Origin: Amphirosellinia nigrospora
Lineage: Eukaryota; Ascomycota; Sordariomycetes; Xylariales; Xylariaceae
Assembly: GCA_004123355.1 (NCBI GenBank)
Contig: SCHM01000002.1
Location: 5,057,569-5,121,568 of the forward strand
Reading direction: 5' to 3'
Length of the DNA stretch: 64,000 nt
Made by a program: the position numbers and the translations under genes. Positions 39,992 through 50,852 of the stretch are shown here, one piece after another. The notes beneath the pieces are model-generated. The model was not told the DNA's origin. It saw nothing but the letters and a program-made list of their open reading frames with translations, and made no database searches. Each line of letters opens with the position of its first letter. The first letter of the stretch is position 1.

Positions 39992-40042
39992 AAAAAATAA
40001 TAAATCGGTTAAATTAACCTAAGCCGATTTTTTATTATTTTT
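39992..40042. repeat. Imperfect inverted repeat
   Basis: Left arm AAAAAATAATAAATCGG and right arm CCGATTTTTTATTATTTTTT could pair with a three-base bulge. The loop contains the palindrome GGTTAAATTAACC. Probably degenerate element sequence. Confidence 0.5.
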
Positions 40043-41052
40043 TAAAAAAAAAATAAAAAATCGCTATAATATAATAATTAGCTAAAGCTTATTAATTAAG
40101 TTTAAAAATATATTTATAATTTAAATAATAACGCTTATAAAATAATAAAAATAAAATTAAAGCTATAATAAATAATTAAATAAAGCTATTATAGTTATAT
40201 TTTTTAAATTATAACTATATATATAAAAAAAAAAAAAAAAAAAAAAAAGCAAGCTTAACGATCGTTAATTAATATATTAATTTTATAGCTAAATAAGCTA
40301 AAAAATTAAACAAGTTTATAGTTCGGCAATAATAATAGCAATAAAAACAGCAATATATAAGCTAAACGTTAAATTAGTTAAATTATTAAAATAATTATTA
40401 ATATATAAAATATAATATATTAACAAAAATAAAAAAATTATATATTGCTATATATAAATTAGCTATTATTATATAATTTTATATATACGTATAACTATAT
40501 AAAAATAAATAATATTAACGTAAAATAATAATTAAATAAACTTTAACTATAATAAAGTAAAAATTAGTTAAAATCTTAAAATAATATAAAAAGTACTAAG
40601 CAATTTTAATTATTAATATATAAAATTATATAAAGCTTAAAAAAAAAAAAAAAAAAAAAAAAAAAGCTTCGCGTATATAAATTAATATATAGCTATTAGC
40701 TATAAACTATTATAATATTTATACGCCTTATTATTATTTATAGCTATATATATGTTATTTTAAATATTATATATATTACGATTGTTTATATACGTAAAAA
40801 ATATATATATATTTTCTACTTTTAATAATAACTATATTATTTAATACGCGCGTTAACCCTATTAAAAATATATAAGCACCTTATTATTATATAATAAAAT
40901 AGCTAACTTTTAAAGCAACTATAATTGCTGTTTTTTTTTTTATATTTTTTATAAAATAAAAAAAAAGGATTATTTTTACCGAGCGCTTTTAATAAGCGTA
41001 GCAAACTTTTATTTTAAACCTCGAAGCTAAAAAAATATTTATCTAAAAAGTA

Positions 41053-41400
41053 TATAATAAAATAGCTTTATTTTAACTTAAATACGCTAGTTATACTAGT
41101 TTACTTAAATAAAATTAAAGCACGCTAGCTTAGCTAGCTTACTTAAATAAAACAAAATATATAAAACGTATTAATAAGCTTAAGTATACTTAAGCCCGTA
41201 AACAAGCTTAATAAGCTTTATTAGCCCTAAGCGGGTTAACTATATTCCGTATACGTATATATATAAACATAAAACTATAAACTAGATTCTATAATTAAAC
41301 TTAATTTATTAAATCTTCTAAAACTACTTTAGTACGCTTACTTATATACGCACTGGTTCAATCCCTCTGTTAAGCTACAAAAGTACGCTAGTATTTTACA
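41053..41400. repeat. Right LTR of the outer element
   Basis: Begins TATAATAAAATAGCTTTA, the AT-converted form of the left LTR start, and ends GTATTTTACA followed by GAAGA (41401-41405). Here the inner part is AT-converted and the outer part (from about 41210) is near normal, the mirror image of the left LTR. Confidence 0.85.
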
Positions 41401-41405
41401 GAAGA
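41401..41405. repeat. Right target-site duplication GAAGA
   Basis: Matches 23809-23813. On the minus strand it follows the TAA of the subtilase-like gene with no gap. Confidence 0.85.
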
Positions 41406-42741
41406 TTATTGTGATCCTGTGGGTGTCGATCGGTTGACGGGACGAATCTTCAAAATTTGTGTCCATCCGTCGACATCAGCCCAGGAATCAAGCTTCGCCT
41501 TAACAGATGCCAAGGTGGGCTCGAGGCTGGCCTGGCCGTTGGCGATCATGCAGGCAATAACGCCTGCCGCGACCGGGCTTGCCGCGTAAAGGTCAGCTTT
41601 GGGCCCTAACTATCGGGTCGTGATAAGGGGAAGCTCATACCGAAGCTGGTGCCGGTCACGTTCTCGAATCCGTTCTCCGTTGTATTTTTCAGCGTCTCCC
41701 CTATCACCCAGTAATCGACGCCTAGAAGTCATCAGTTAGTCGGGGATAGCAGCAGTGGACTTATATTATGATGTTGGCTGTTCCGAAAGAGGGAGATACA
41801 GGAACTGCATATAACTCACAAAATTCGTGCCCTCTTCGGGGGCAACCCACAGCTTTGAGTCGTCATTATTCAGCGCGCCAATGATCAGTACTTTTTCCTT
41901 GGGTATCAGCTCAGGCAGATCCATTGACTCGGTATTTTTGTCAAAATCGTACTTAGAACACGTTAGTACACTCCCGTCGTTCAATAAGTAAAGCTCACCA
42001 ACCTTGTCGTTACCAGCAGCTGCTACAATGATAATACCCCCTCGGCGACTATTTCGAGAGCCTTCCGGCACTCCTTGGTATCTTGAAACCCGCGTAGATG
42101 TTCATAACCTCGCTCAAGCCCGGCCGGACTGCTTGAGTTGTCTGAAAGGCTCCGCGATAGCTAAGAGCTGTTTCTCCTAATTGTATGTGCACTTGGCGTT
42201 TTCTTGTCCTGAGAACGCATCGCCATGGGCGCGCCCTACAGCCTCGCGCGCCACGGTATCGTTTCTGAGCTTTAGGAGATCATTATCATCTCTTTCTTCA
42301 TCTTTTTTACATCGGCTTTCTCCTTGGCAGCTTGCTGAGCATCGGCCTTTTGCTTTGCTGCCTTGTCATAGGATGCCTTCGACGGAAGTTCCTCTTTGAC
42401 AGGCTTCGGTGGCAAACTTAGGTTGACACGATTTCGGTCGTAAGGCTCGGTGAACTTTGAGGACTTATAACAAAACTATACCAATAAATTCGTCGATAAA
42501 CTCACGTCGTCTACTCGCATCGTTCTCTCCATGAAATAGACGATGACCCCTTGCTTCTCTTAGATGGCTGGATGCAGTGCATCTTTGGCTTTTCTGACTT
42601 CTCCAGTGCCATCCCAATTATTTTCTCCTCGGTTATGACAATTTTGTCCTTGTTCGATAAAAAATGGAGCGCCATGTTATCGGTGGAATGGTCGCCATAT
42701 TGGACCCCATCCACAACTACATCAACTGTGTCCGAGTCCAT
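41406..42741 (-). pseudogene. Degenerate subtilase (peptidase S8)-like gene
   Basis: C-terminal S8 features are clear: GGIIIVAAAGND (the region of the oxyanion Asn in the family), LIPKEKVLIIGALN, FENVTGTSF and SPVAAGVIACMIANG around the catalytic Ser, ending ILKIRPVNRSTPTGSQ. An intron after GTSF starts with GTATGA and has a CTGAC branch, but the acceptor position reads CGG rather than CAG, so splicing may be lost. Upstream there is a Lys/Ala coiled-coil-like stretch (YDKAAKQKADAQQAAKEK) and an N-terminus starting MDSDTVDVVVDGVQYGD at 42741. A 42-nt intron is possible at 42464-42505. Single-base losses occur at 42037-42041 and 42547-42550, but in-frame stops between about 42080 and 42290 are not explained by them. 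I cannot see the Asp and His parts of an S8 triad. Probably a true relic, with some assembly error on top. Confidence 0.6.
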
Positions 42742-44922
42742 AATGAAAAAATGCCAATGAAAATTTGTACTCGTTGATTTTATGTTAGATACGATAGTCG
42801 TCTAATCTGAAGTTTGTGTCTCGGTAAAGACACCGTTAAAGGAGAAAATATTGTCCTCTCTTAACGCCAAAGCTCGGCTGTGAGGATTGGAAACATTCGA
42901 TTTTCTAAAAAAAAAAGACGACATTAAACCAGACCCGAAATAATTACAACGACACCTTCCCCAAATATTATCTGGATACATGGCAGGCGTAAATAGATTT
43001 CCCTTCGCGATCTTTCGAAAATCTGGGGCAAAATGGTGACAAGACGCTGTGCTGATGCTGATGGTACAGTAGAAAAGAAACCGTTTTTGCGAACCGTATC
43101 CGTCCGCATGAATTCCAACATAAGAGTACTTAGTATCTACCCAATCACCTGTCTGTTGCAGGCGATGCGCCTGAGTAAAGCAGCGCGGGGTACGCTAACC
43201 TAATTCATCGTTCATCAAAGGCAAGAAGTAAAACAGACTCAACCTGCCACCTCATCATCAAACATTCCCGGACATACATATATTACTTACGCGAGCAGCA
43301 TACCACAACAAGTCGGTAACTAGGTAGCTAGCGAATATTTGTTCGGATAATAGTGGCGACGGCTCGGCCCTCAGCCTTCTCATTTACTTGACGTGGCAGT
43401 TCATTAATCAATTTAGTCGCACCATCGCCGAGGCACAACATAGTATAGGCGTAGTCGAAAGGTAGGACGGTACGGTAGATATTGCATAAATGCTTGCCGG
43501 TCTATGTCGCACATAATTTCCCTACCCATGCTTGCGGACATTGCCCAGGTGGTATCCCGGCTGTAGATCTTGCCAACGGACCGAGAGATCGATCGTGCGC
43601 TGTCACTAGATCTCCCAGACTAATAAATCTCAAACATTAAAACTTCAGCCAGGCCTTTTTAATGTGGCTGGTGTGGCTATGTAGCTAGCTATGGCTGTGT
43701 CCCCTAAGATCTTAGCTCCCAATACGTGTACCTTAAGAGTATTAGAGCGTAGACATTTTCCCTTTGAAGAGGTGTCCGTCATCTCACATATTGACCGATT
43801 GCCCCAGCCAGAGACGGCGTAACACGGCGTCCGAATAAATCTCTTTTCTCGCATCGTATAGTCGTATTAACGCTAACACGCCCTCTGTTCCATCGCGCCT
43901 GACCCGGCCGCCGTTCAGATGACTTCTTCCGTCACGGTTATCGGACTAGGAACATATTGCTATGAGATGACGTCACCCTGATGTCGACAAGACGCCATTG
44001 GTCTTCTCGAGCGGACTGCTTATATTGTGGATTATGTTGAAGTTCTCGTTGGTGAGGGTGTCCGTCAGCCCTTATCAAAAATCTCTTCGTATTCCAATTT
44101 GCCACCGCCTGAGCGAAGCGGCACGATGGGTGTAATCCATGTGATGTTCATATGGGAAACGTCAGAGTGACAGCAGGTGCCGAAGCGGTGGCGCCAATCT
44201 CATCATTGATACTGTTGGTGCTATTAATGCCATTGCAGTTTCCTTCTCCCGTGAGAAAGCATATTCCTGATCGATCGTATCATAGGCTGGTATGGTTAAA
44301 CTCGGCGAGATGAAGGAGATAGCCCAGCCGTAACTGGACAAGCGGCCTGCTGTAGACGACGAGTCTTAGAACAGGCGGGAATATCAACGAGCCAGCTGTG
44401 GTACTTCGGGCCAGTGAGGCAGAGTGGTGGAGAGGCGTTAAGAGGTTCAGTCCCAGAGAAGTAAAGGACACGGTGAAGAGGTTGTTGGGCACATCGGGGT
44501 GCGGTTTTTGGTGGAGCGGTTGAGGCTTGGCAAACAGAACAGAAAATGATCGCTTTTACGGATGTCGTCGACACATGATCCTCCAGGTAATGCCACCGCT
44601 CTGTCGCACCGTCGGATGCTGTACTGATCGATACTTTTGCCAACAGCTCCTCTAATTGGAATAAAAGGGATTGGCTCAGCGTTTCCCGCTTCGAATAGTC
44701 GAATGCGACCGTGACGGGTAGAACCAGACCGTTTAGGCAGTTCCATGCTAACACCATCCGGCGATGCAAATCCCAATATCCCGGCCACCGGTTCTCGGAC
44801 CATGTCCTGCACAATCTCGGTGTGCCTCTTCGGAGCGGTATGGATCAACAACACAATGCGCAGGTCCCAGCGTCGGTAGGTTTATTGCGGGTACTGGTCT
44901 GCCGCGAACAGTAGGCACCCGA
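42742..44922. other. Accessory spacer, 2.2 kb
   Basis: No recognisable gene. Overlapping minus-strand open frames at 44280-44854 are longer than chance in normal-GC DNA (up to 172 codons) but their protein means nothing to me; they may be a remnant of coding sequence. Confidence 0.4.
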
Positions 44923-45145
44923 GAATCATGCCATTTTCAAGGTCGTGCGTCTGGCTCGCCACGATATTAGGCTAGTAGAGCCATCTCCTGTCCTTCTTGT
45001 CTCCGACATAGGCCTGCCGTACCGCCTAATTCAGGCTGGCACGCACGAAGGCGAGGTCGTGATCGACATGAAGCCTAAAGCTCTAGAACCTGTCTAACAA
45101 AAGAAAGAGGTCACGTTCCGCCTGGACCTTCCATCTGACCGTTAG
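44923..45145 (+). pseudogene. Possible relic of a reducing polyketide synthase (ER-KR junction)
   Basis: The plus frame around 44992-45130 reads GLPYRLIQAGTHEGEVVIDM followed by KPKALEPV, a stop, then KKEVTFRLD. This resembles the end of the enoyl reductase and the linker to the ketoreductase in highly reducing PKS (pattern FRxxQxGxHxGKVVxxM ... VPV ... xFRLD). Two in-frame stops (a TAG near 44910 and a TAA near 45095) and the lack of neighbouring PKS sequence mean it is at most a fragment. The match is short, so chance similarity is possible. Confidence 0.3.
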
Positions 45146-45997
45146 CGATCTTTGCGTTATTGGCTGTTCTGTTGTGAGTAGTTAGTCGTACCTTGGGCGT
45201 GAAACATGATCACTAGATCACAAAGGGAGAGCGGCAGCACATAGGAACCCAGCTGGTACTTGCCGACTGAAGGATGGTAATACTCACCTGTGATGTAGCG
45301 ACTGAGTCTCGGGTGGCCCAGCACTATAAGGGCTTGCACGGAATGCTCGAAATGTGGCCGTTCAGTAGCATGATTCGGTGGTGCTCCGGGCTATATAAAT
45401 GTCCCACGAATAATGATTATCCTAAGACACGACTTGCACAAGCGATCGAGACTCTGTCCTCAACCGCTTACTCGGTAAGTAACGGTAAGTAGGTGGTTCG
45501 AAGCACGCGCTGGCGTGGCACCGCGTTGTGCGTAGGTTACCAGCCATACTCGTTGACCAGGCTAGATCAAGCGAGTCGGCTACTTAGCCGAAACGGATAT
45601 GAACTATGGTGGGGGCGACTCTAGTTGAGCTTCAACTTAATGAGCCAGGATCACGTAATAGCGGCGCTCGGCGCGTCTGTACTGTTGCCGCACTCGGCAT
45701 TGCTTGTCGTGGGTCTTATGGAAATGCAACAGACCATTCCAAATGGTCAAGCGAACCGCCAACGCAGTCGACTCCATACCGTCCGACCCAACCCGAAGCG
45801 GACTTCGGTAACATAGACTGTTCGGTGAAGGCCTAGTCGTTCATGCATATGTACTTATATATAAATCTGAACCCCAGGATAGAGATTTAAAACTTTGCTG
45901 CCATCGCACTGTTGTGTTCATATCTGGAGGGAAGAATGTTCAGACAGTCACAATCCTCATTTTAGATCTTTACCCGCGCCGTATTATTTAGTCATCC
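45146..45997. other. Intergenic, promoter side of the MFS gene
   Basis: Short overlapping plus frames at 45606-45836 have no recognisable motif. No other signal seen. Confidence 0.45.
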
Positions 45998-47483
45998 ATG
46001 ATGGGTAGTACCGAGTCGGCAACTTTACCTCGGGCATTCACGACGTCTTCAGATTTCGAGGACTCGGAGTGGGGATCAATACAATCCCGGGATGCCGAGT
46101 GCCAGCCAACGGACGAGAGGGGGCTCGAGCAAGGGCTTGCCCCGTAGATGGAGGAGCCGCTGCTTGGAAGTTGCTCTTCGCTGCCTTTGTATTTGAGGCA
46201 TTGCTATGGGGTAAAACACTCCAGTCCACCGCAAGTGCTAAATGAGGCTGATTCATTTCGAATAACCATAGGCTTCCCCTCTCCTTTGGCGTATTTCAAG
46301 TATACTACTCCACAATTCCGGAATTTGCTGGTAGTCGTTATATATCCGTTGTTGGAACTATAGCATCGGGGTTGGGCTATCTTGGAGCACCCATCATCAT
46401 ACCCTTCATCCAGCGGTATCCACAGTGGCAGCGATATATGATTTGTGTCGGCTGTAAGTTTGAGAACTTACTAACATGGCGAGGTATCAAGTACTAATCT
46501 CTGCTTCAGGGTCAATTTGCATTGCTGGACTCATCTTGGGGTCTTTTGCATCCACTTTAGAAACGCTCATCCTTACACAAGGTGTAGCTTATGGTCTTGG
46601 TTTCCTCATATTCTACTACCCTATCCTCGGCATGGTGAATGAATACTGGATCGCTCGCCGCGGTATGGCTTACGGCCTTATGTGTGGTGCCTCCGGGTTT
46701 TCAGGGTCCGTGATACCGTTCGTGTTACAAGCACTTTTGGAGAAGTACGGATACAGAACGACACTTCGTGCCGTGGCCGTCGGCCTCACTTTGCTTACGG
46801 GGCCTTTCATTCCTCTGTTAAAAGGTCGTCTGCCGATCTCGGAGAACAGAAGTGTCTCTAAGATTAACTGGACATTTCTTCGGAATCCTCTTTTCTGGAT
46901 ATATTCGGTTTCCAATGTCCTGCAAGGATTGGGCTATTTTTTCCCTGCTTTGTACTTACCCTCCTATGCATCCTCCCTCAGGCTTGGCGGCAAAAGTGGT
47001 GCCCTTCTCGTGGCGGTGATGAGCGCCAGTCAAGTCGGCGGACAGTTTACGTTTGGCCTGCTATCTGACCGCAAGGTGCCGCTTAGTATATTGGCCTGCC
47101 TATCGACGATAGTCGCGGCCATCACTAGTCTCACTCTGTGGAGACTAGCGGAGTCGCTCCCGGTCTTGATTGTCTTCGCCATCGTATACGGGTTCTTCGC
47201 CGCCGGGTTCACTGCCATCTGGGCTCGGATGAGCATAGCTATAACCGACGATGTCATCTCAGGACCATTTGTCTTCTGCTTGCTTAATTTCGGTAAAGGT
47301 ATCGGAAACGTGCTTGCTGGGCCGATCGGAGGGTCGCTTGTTTCCATCTCCAAGTCGACCGGAACTCCGTCTTCATCATCTTATCAATGGGTTATCCTAT
47401 TCACCGGAGTGTCCATGTTCGCAAGCGCTTTTACGATCTTCTTGCGATACTCGAAGTATCTCAGGATTCTGGTTTGCCGATAA
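45998..47483 (+). CDS. MFS monocarboxylate-type transporter, two frame breaks
   Basis: Plasma-membrane major facilitator of the fungal monocarboxylate transporter (MCT-like) group. Start ATG at 45998 (a second ATG follows directly). A hydrophilic N-terminus leads to VDGGAAAWKLLFAAFVFEAL, then FGVFQVYYSTIPEF, IASGLGYLGAPIIIPF, MVNEYWIARRGMAYGL and about ten further hydrophobic helices, with a long cytosolic loop at KGRLPISENRSVSKINW before the second half. Introns: 46211-46271 and 46454-46509 (GTAAGT, CTAAC, CAG). Single-base losses in C-runs at 46140-46143 (which creates a premature TAG) and 46276-46279; restoring one base at each gives exactly 457 codons. The ATG at 46476 lies inside the second intron and is not a start. 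Substrate cannot be told from sequence. Confidence 0.85.
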
Positions 47484-48598
47484 TAGCGGGGGAGTTGTCC
47501 TAAATAGCGTAGCATACAGCATGTAGCATATGGCATTGGCTAGATGTTTCAGGGCAAGGGATTGCCGGAAAAGTTGTCAGTATCACGGCTCCGTGTTGCC
47601 CCAACTACTTTAGACATCATTGAATCATATTTCATGGTCAGGGGAGATAGGGATGGGCATATAAAAGTGTGCATAAAAGTACTTGGGAGTTCAATTATGA
47701 TTCAAAGGACAGAAAGACTCGTTAGGTCGTAAATTTTTCAAGATGAGGTGTTGCCCCTGTCGAATGCATCAAGAAGCGCTGGTAGGATACCGACCTAGAC
47801 GGACGAAAGGTGTCTAAACTAGTGTCTTTGGGAGATTGATTTTTGGGCTGATATTAGGGTTGAGATATATTTCAATCCTTACAAATTGCCGAATATGAAA
47901 ATTGTAAGAATACGTGAAGTTGATCATCGAAAAAGAAGGATGATAAATGTGGTAACAGATGTTTGGCGGCTGCTTGGCCGGTAAGTCAGCCACAAAGTCA
48001 CATGGGGTTCCCGTTTGGTAGGCGCGGACGGACCTGCAGGGGCCGCAGGAAGGCGGGCGGAAGGCGGAAGGTGGGAACGTCATCAGATGCGAAACTAAAC
48101 AGGCTGGCCTCAGCACTCAGCGCCAGTGTTTAGGTTAGGTACCTCTGTATCCTCTAGGTACCTCTGTATCCTCCACAACCACGACCTTCCTCACTCAAAC
48201 CTTGCAACGTAATATACCGCGCACCTAAACTTTCGAGAAAAAATATAAAGAGACGACAGATCGGGCGACCGAGCCAGACAGCGCACTTCACTCGAGGTAG
48301 TGTACTAGACCCATTCACACGCTAGGGGACCGAGAAGGATCGACGAGTTCCACCAACGCCAATCTCCTGAAATTGCTTGCGCATCCAGTTGTGCGCCATA
48401 GTTCGCCATCGATATCACGTCGTGTCTCAACTATCTCAACCTTCATTTCTCGCATCCGGGCCGATTGCTCATCTCGTTGTCTGCTGCGCTGTTTCCGCCT
48501 GATTCTATACCCACCCATACCACCCGACCCTCGATCACCGGCCGAGACGCCCCTGGAACGCGTCATCAATTGCTGCTATCCGTCCAACGTGGCCCGCG
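47484..48598. other. Intergenic and promoter/5' UTR of SED5
   Basis: No gene seen. Contains a direct repeat GGTACCTCTGTATCCTC at about 48138-48171 and a pyrimidine-rich stretch before the SED5 start. Confidence 0.5.
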
Positions 48599-49632
48599 AT
48601 GGCCGTCGCATCGATACAAGACCGGACCGCCGAGTTCAAGTCCGTTCTCACCCAAGTCCAGAAGAGGCAGGCACAGTCCAAGGTTGGCGCACAGAGACGC
48701 TCACTTCTTACCGATGCCGAAAAGACGGCTGCCAATGGCGATACCCGGCCCCGCAGATCAGAGTTCGCGAGACGGGCCGCAGAGATCGGTAGAGGCATCG
48801 GCGCTACCATGGGCAAGCTGGAGAAGCTCGCCCAGCTGGCGAAACGCAAGACCCTCTTCGACGACCGGCCCATCGAGATCAACGAGCTCACCTTCATCAT
48901 CAAACAAGATCTATCGTCGCTCAACCAACAGATCTCCTCCCTCCAAACCCTCACCCGCCAACAACATCCAAAGCCGACCAGGAAGGCGAACACAATAAGA
49001 ATGTGGTGCTCATGCTACAAGGGAAGCTCAGCGATGTTGGCGCCAACTTCAAGGATGTGCTGGAGGTGAGGACGAAGAACATCCAGGCATCACGGTCACG
49101 AACCGAAAACTTCATCTCCTCCGTCTCACAACACGCCCAGCCATCACTCCAACAGTCCGCTTCTCCCCTATACGGGACGCCGGCCCGCGGAACACCGTCA
49201 CCAAGCGCCGATCTCCTATCTCTCAATCCCATCGGCGACCAACAAGTCCTGATGATGGAGGAGGCACAACCGCAAAACACATATATACAACAGCGAGGGG
49301 AGGCCATCGAGGCCATCGAGAAGACCATCAGCGAACTCGGCTCGATATTCGGCCAACTGGCGCAGATGGTGTCGGAGCAGAGCGAAATGATCGAGCGGAT
49401 AGACGCCAACACCGAGGATGTCGTCGACAACGTGCAAGGGGCCCAACGAGAATTGTTAAAATATTGGTCTAGAGTATCTAGCAATCGATGGCTCATCGCC
49501 AAGATGTTTGGTGTACTCATGATATTTTTCCTGTAAGTTTCACGCGCTCCTTTTTTCCGATGCTACGCACTTCACCCCGTCTCGGTCTTGCTAATCACTC
49601 CCGGTAGTCTTTGGGTCCTCATCGCCGGTTAG
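48599..49632 (+). CDS. SED5: Syntaxin 5 / Sed5, Golgi Qa-SNARE, one frame break
   Basis: Mediates ER-to-Golgi and intra-Golgi fusion as the Qa-SNARE. The N-terminus MAVASIQDRTAEF is the Sly1-binding N-peptide of this family. An Habc-type helical region follows (KLEKLAQLAKRKTLFDDRPI, IKQDLSSLNQQISSLQ, then HNKNVVLMLQGKLSDVGANF). The SNARE helix is at about 49290-49450 (EAIEKTISELGSIFGQLAQM, with the Qa-typical EQSEMIERID and VVDNVQGAQRELLKYW). A C-terminal membrane anchor is split by a 75-nt intron (49533-49607; GTAAGT, CTAAT, TAG), giving MIFFL-LWVLIAG. One base is missing near 48960-48985 (TRQQH to SKADQEGEH); restoring it makes exactly 320 codons. SED5 is essential in yeast, so this break is unlikely to be real. 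Confidence 0.93.
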
Positions 49633-50852
49633 AGTGAGATGTATACTACAGAGATGCCCCTTCACTGCACCCTTGTTTACGCATTACACACCTCGCCTAT
49701 AGAAGCCGAGGTGTACGGTGGGCTACACATTAGATTTTTTATATACTTTGCATGGCTGGACCTTCATCGACCTTGTCCCTTGTACCCGCCTCGTGTCGCT
49801 TGCGACAACGTTGCGGAGCAGATTTGAGTTACGTTCTTTTGGGGCCCTTTTGAGGCTTGTCGCACAACCGCACAACAGCTTCTGAACTTATATAGCGGTA
49901 TCGCGGGCGAATAATAAATTCAATCAATCTTCGCCTCAGTCGAGAAGCTCACCCCCAATTCACGCCCGCCACCGCAAAGATTTTTCTGAGTTCCATATTA
50001 ATGAGTTTTTGGGGAATGAAACACGGTTGGAATCCCGCATTCGTTGGTTTATGGCGCATATCGTTGCCAAGATATACGACATCCGGCTCGGGATTAATCC
50101 CGCCGAGCTAGAAAATTTTAGAAACGCAAGGCTTTCAAGAGACTCGAATTCCAAGATTTGAACTAAAGGTCTCTCACAATAGAAAACGCGTCTGCTTAGT
50201 GTATACCAACTATATGACCCATCAGAATTTGATGTCAGCTTCGTGGGAAATATCATGAATTATCCTAAGGCGGCTCAAATGATGACTTTCGCTACCAAAA
50301 TCTAACAACGTCCTAGTTAGTGCCAGATTTTGCATTTCTCGCCGATTTTAGTCGCGCAGACAAAGCGGCTACCCAGCTTGCCCAAGTCGGGACCTAGTCC
50401 CCGTTTCTCCACAGCGACTCCCATGTTGAAACCGAGATCCCGCCAATGAGTCTCTTTTTACCCGGATCTGGTACGCAGATATGCAAGAAGGGACCCATCT
50501 GGTGACGTGCAGAAACGTCCCTGTGGATCTGTTAGATAGCCGCCGCCCCCTCTCCCATGCTGCGTGACAGTTACGCGAAAGTGGGATGTGAATGAGGGCA
50601 ATCCCGAACGACGACGGGCCTCATTTTGCCGGATCGCGACGATGCTCCGCGTTATTACTTAAGCCTCCGCGCCCCTATTATTTGAGACTCTGGCCCGTAC
50701 AATTGTCAGGCCCCTCATTATTTCCATTTTATTCTTTGGAGACTTTGTTCCTATCATCTACTAGATTCTCATTTGAACTGGCGTGGACGGCTTAGACCTG
50801 TTGACTAGATTTCGTACTTTTCTCGTTGATTCCCCCTCAAATACCGTTCACG
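49633..50852. other. Intergenic, 1.2 kb
   Basis: 3' flank of SED5 and promoter of the aldo-keto reductase gene. No coding signal that I can support. Confidence 0.5.

Larger units (their letters stand above)
23814..41400. mobile_element. RIP-degraded LTR retroelement block with nested insertion
   Basis: The block is bounded by direct LTRs of about 349 nt (left, beginning TGTGACGG) and 348 nt (right, ending TTTTACA), flanked by a 5-bp target duplication. The interior is nearly all A and T with TpA abundant and no surviving reading frame. LTR-to-LTR differences in the aligned 5' part are almost purely C-to-T and G-to-A, as expected of RIP. At 17.6 kb it is too long for one ordinary element; a second LTR pair at 31316-31600 and 38250-38527 shows a nested insertion, leaving about 10.4 kb for the outer element and possibly others. 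TG...CA ends and a 5-bp duplication suit a Ty3/gypsy or Ty1/copia element; no gag-pol motif survives to decide. Confidence 0.85.

Noticed and set aside
39992-40042. Rho-independent-style terminator or structured RNA
   Set aside because: It is inside RIP-mutated element DNA where A/T runs create chance hairpins; no compensating evidence.
23814-41400. AT block as a mitochondrial insert or a point centromere
   Set aside because: Direct LTRs, TG...CA ends and a matching 5-bp target duplication, with transition-only LTR differences, explain it as RIP-mutated retroelement DNA.
23814-41400. A Starship-type giant transposon
   Set aside because: No tyrosine-recombinase captain gene or cargo genes are visible, and the ends are LTRs.
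44280-44854. Minus-strand gene from overlapping open frames
   Set aside because: Two different frames are open over the same DNA, neither yields recognisable protein; kept only as a note in the spacer entry.
46476-46509. ATG at 46476 as the MFS start
   Set aside because: It lies in an intron with GTAAGT donor and CAG acceptor; conserved MFS sequence continues upstream in two earlier exons.
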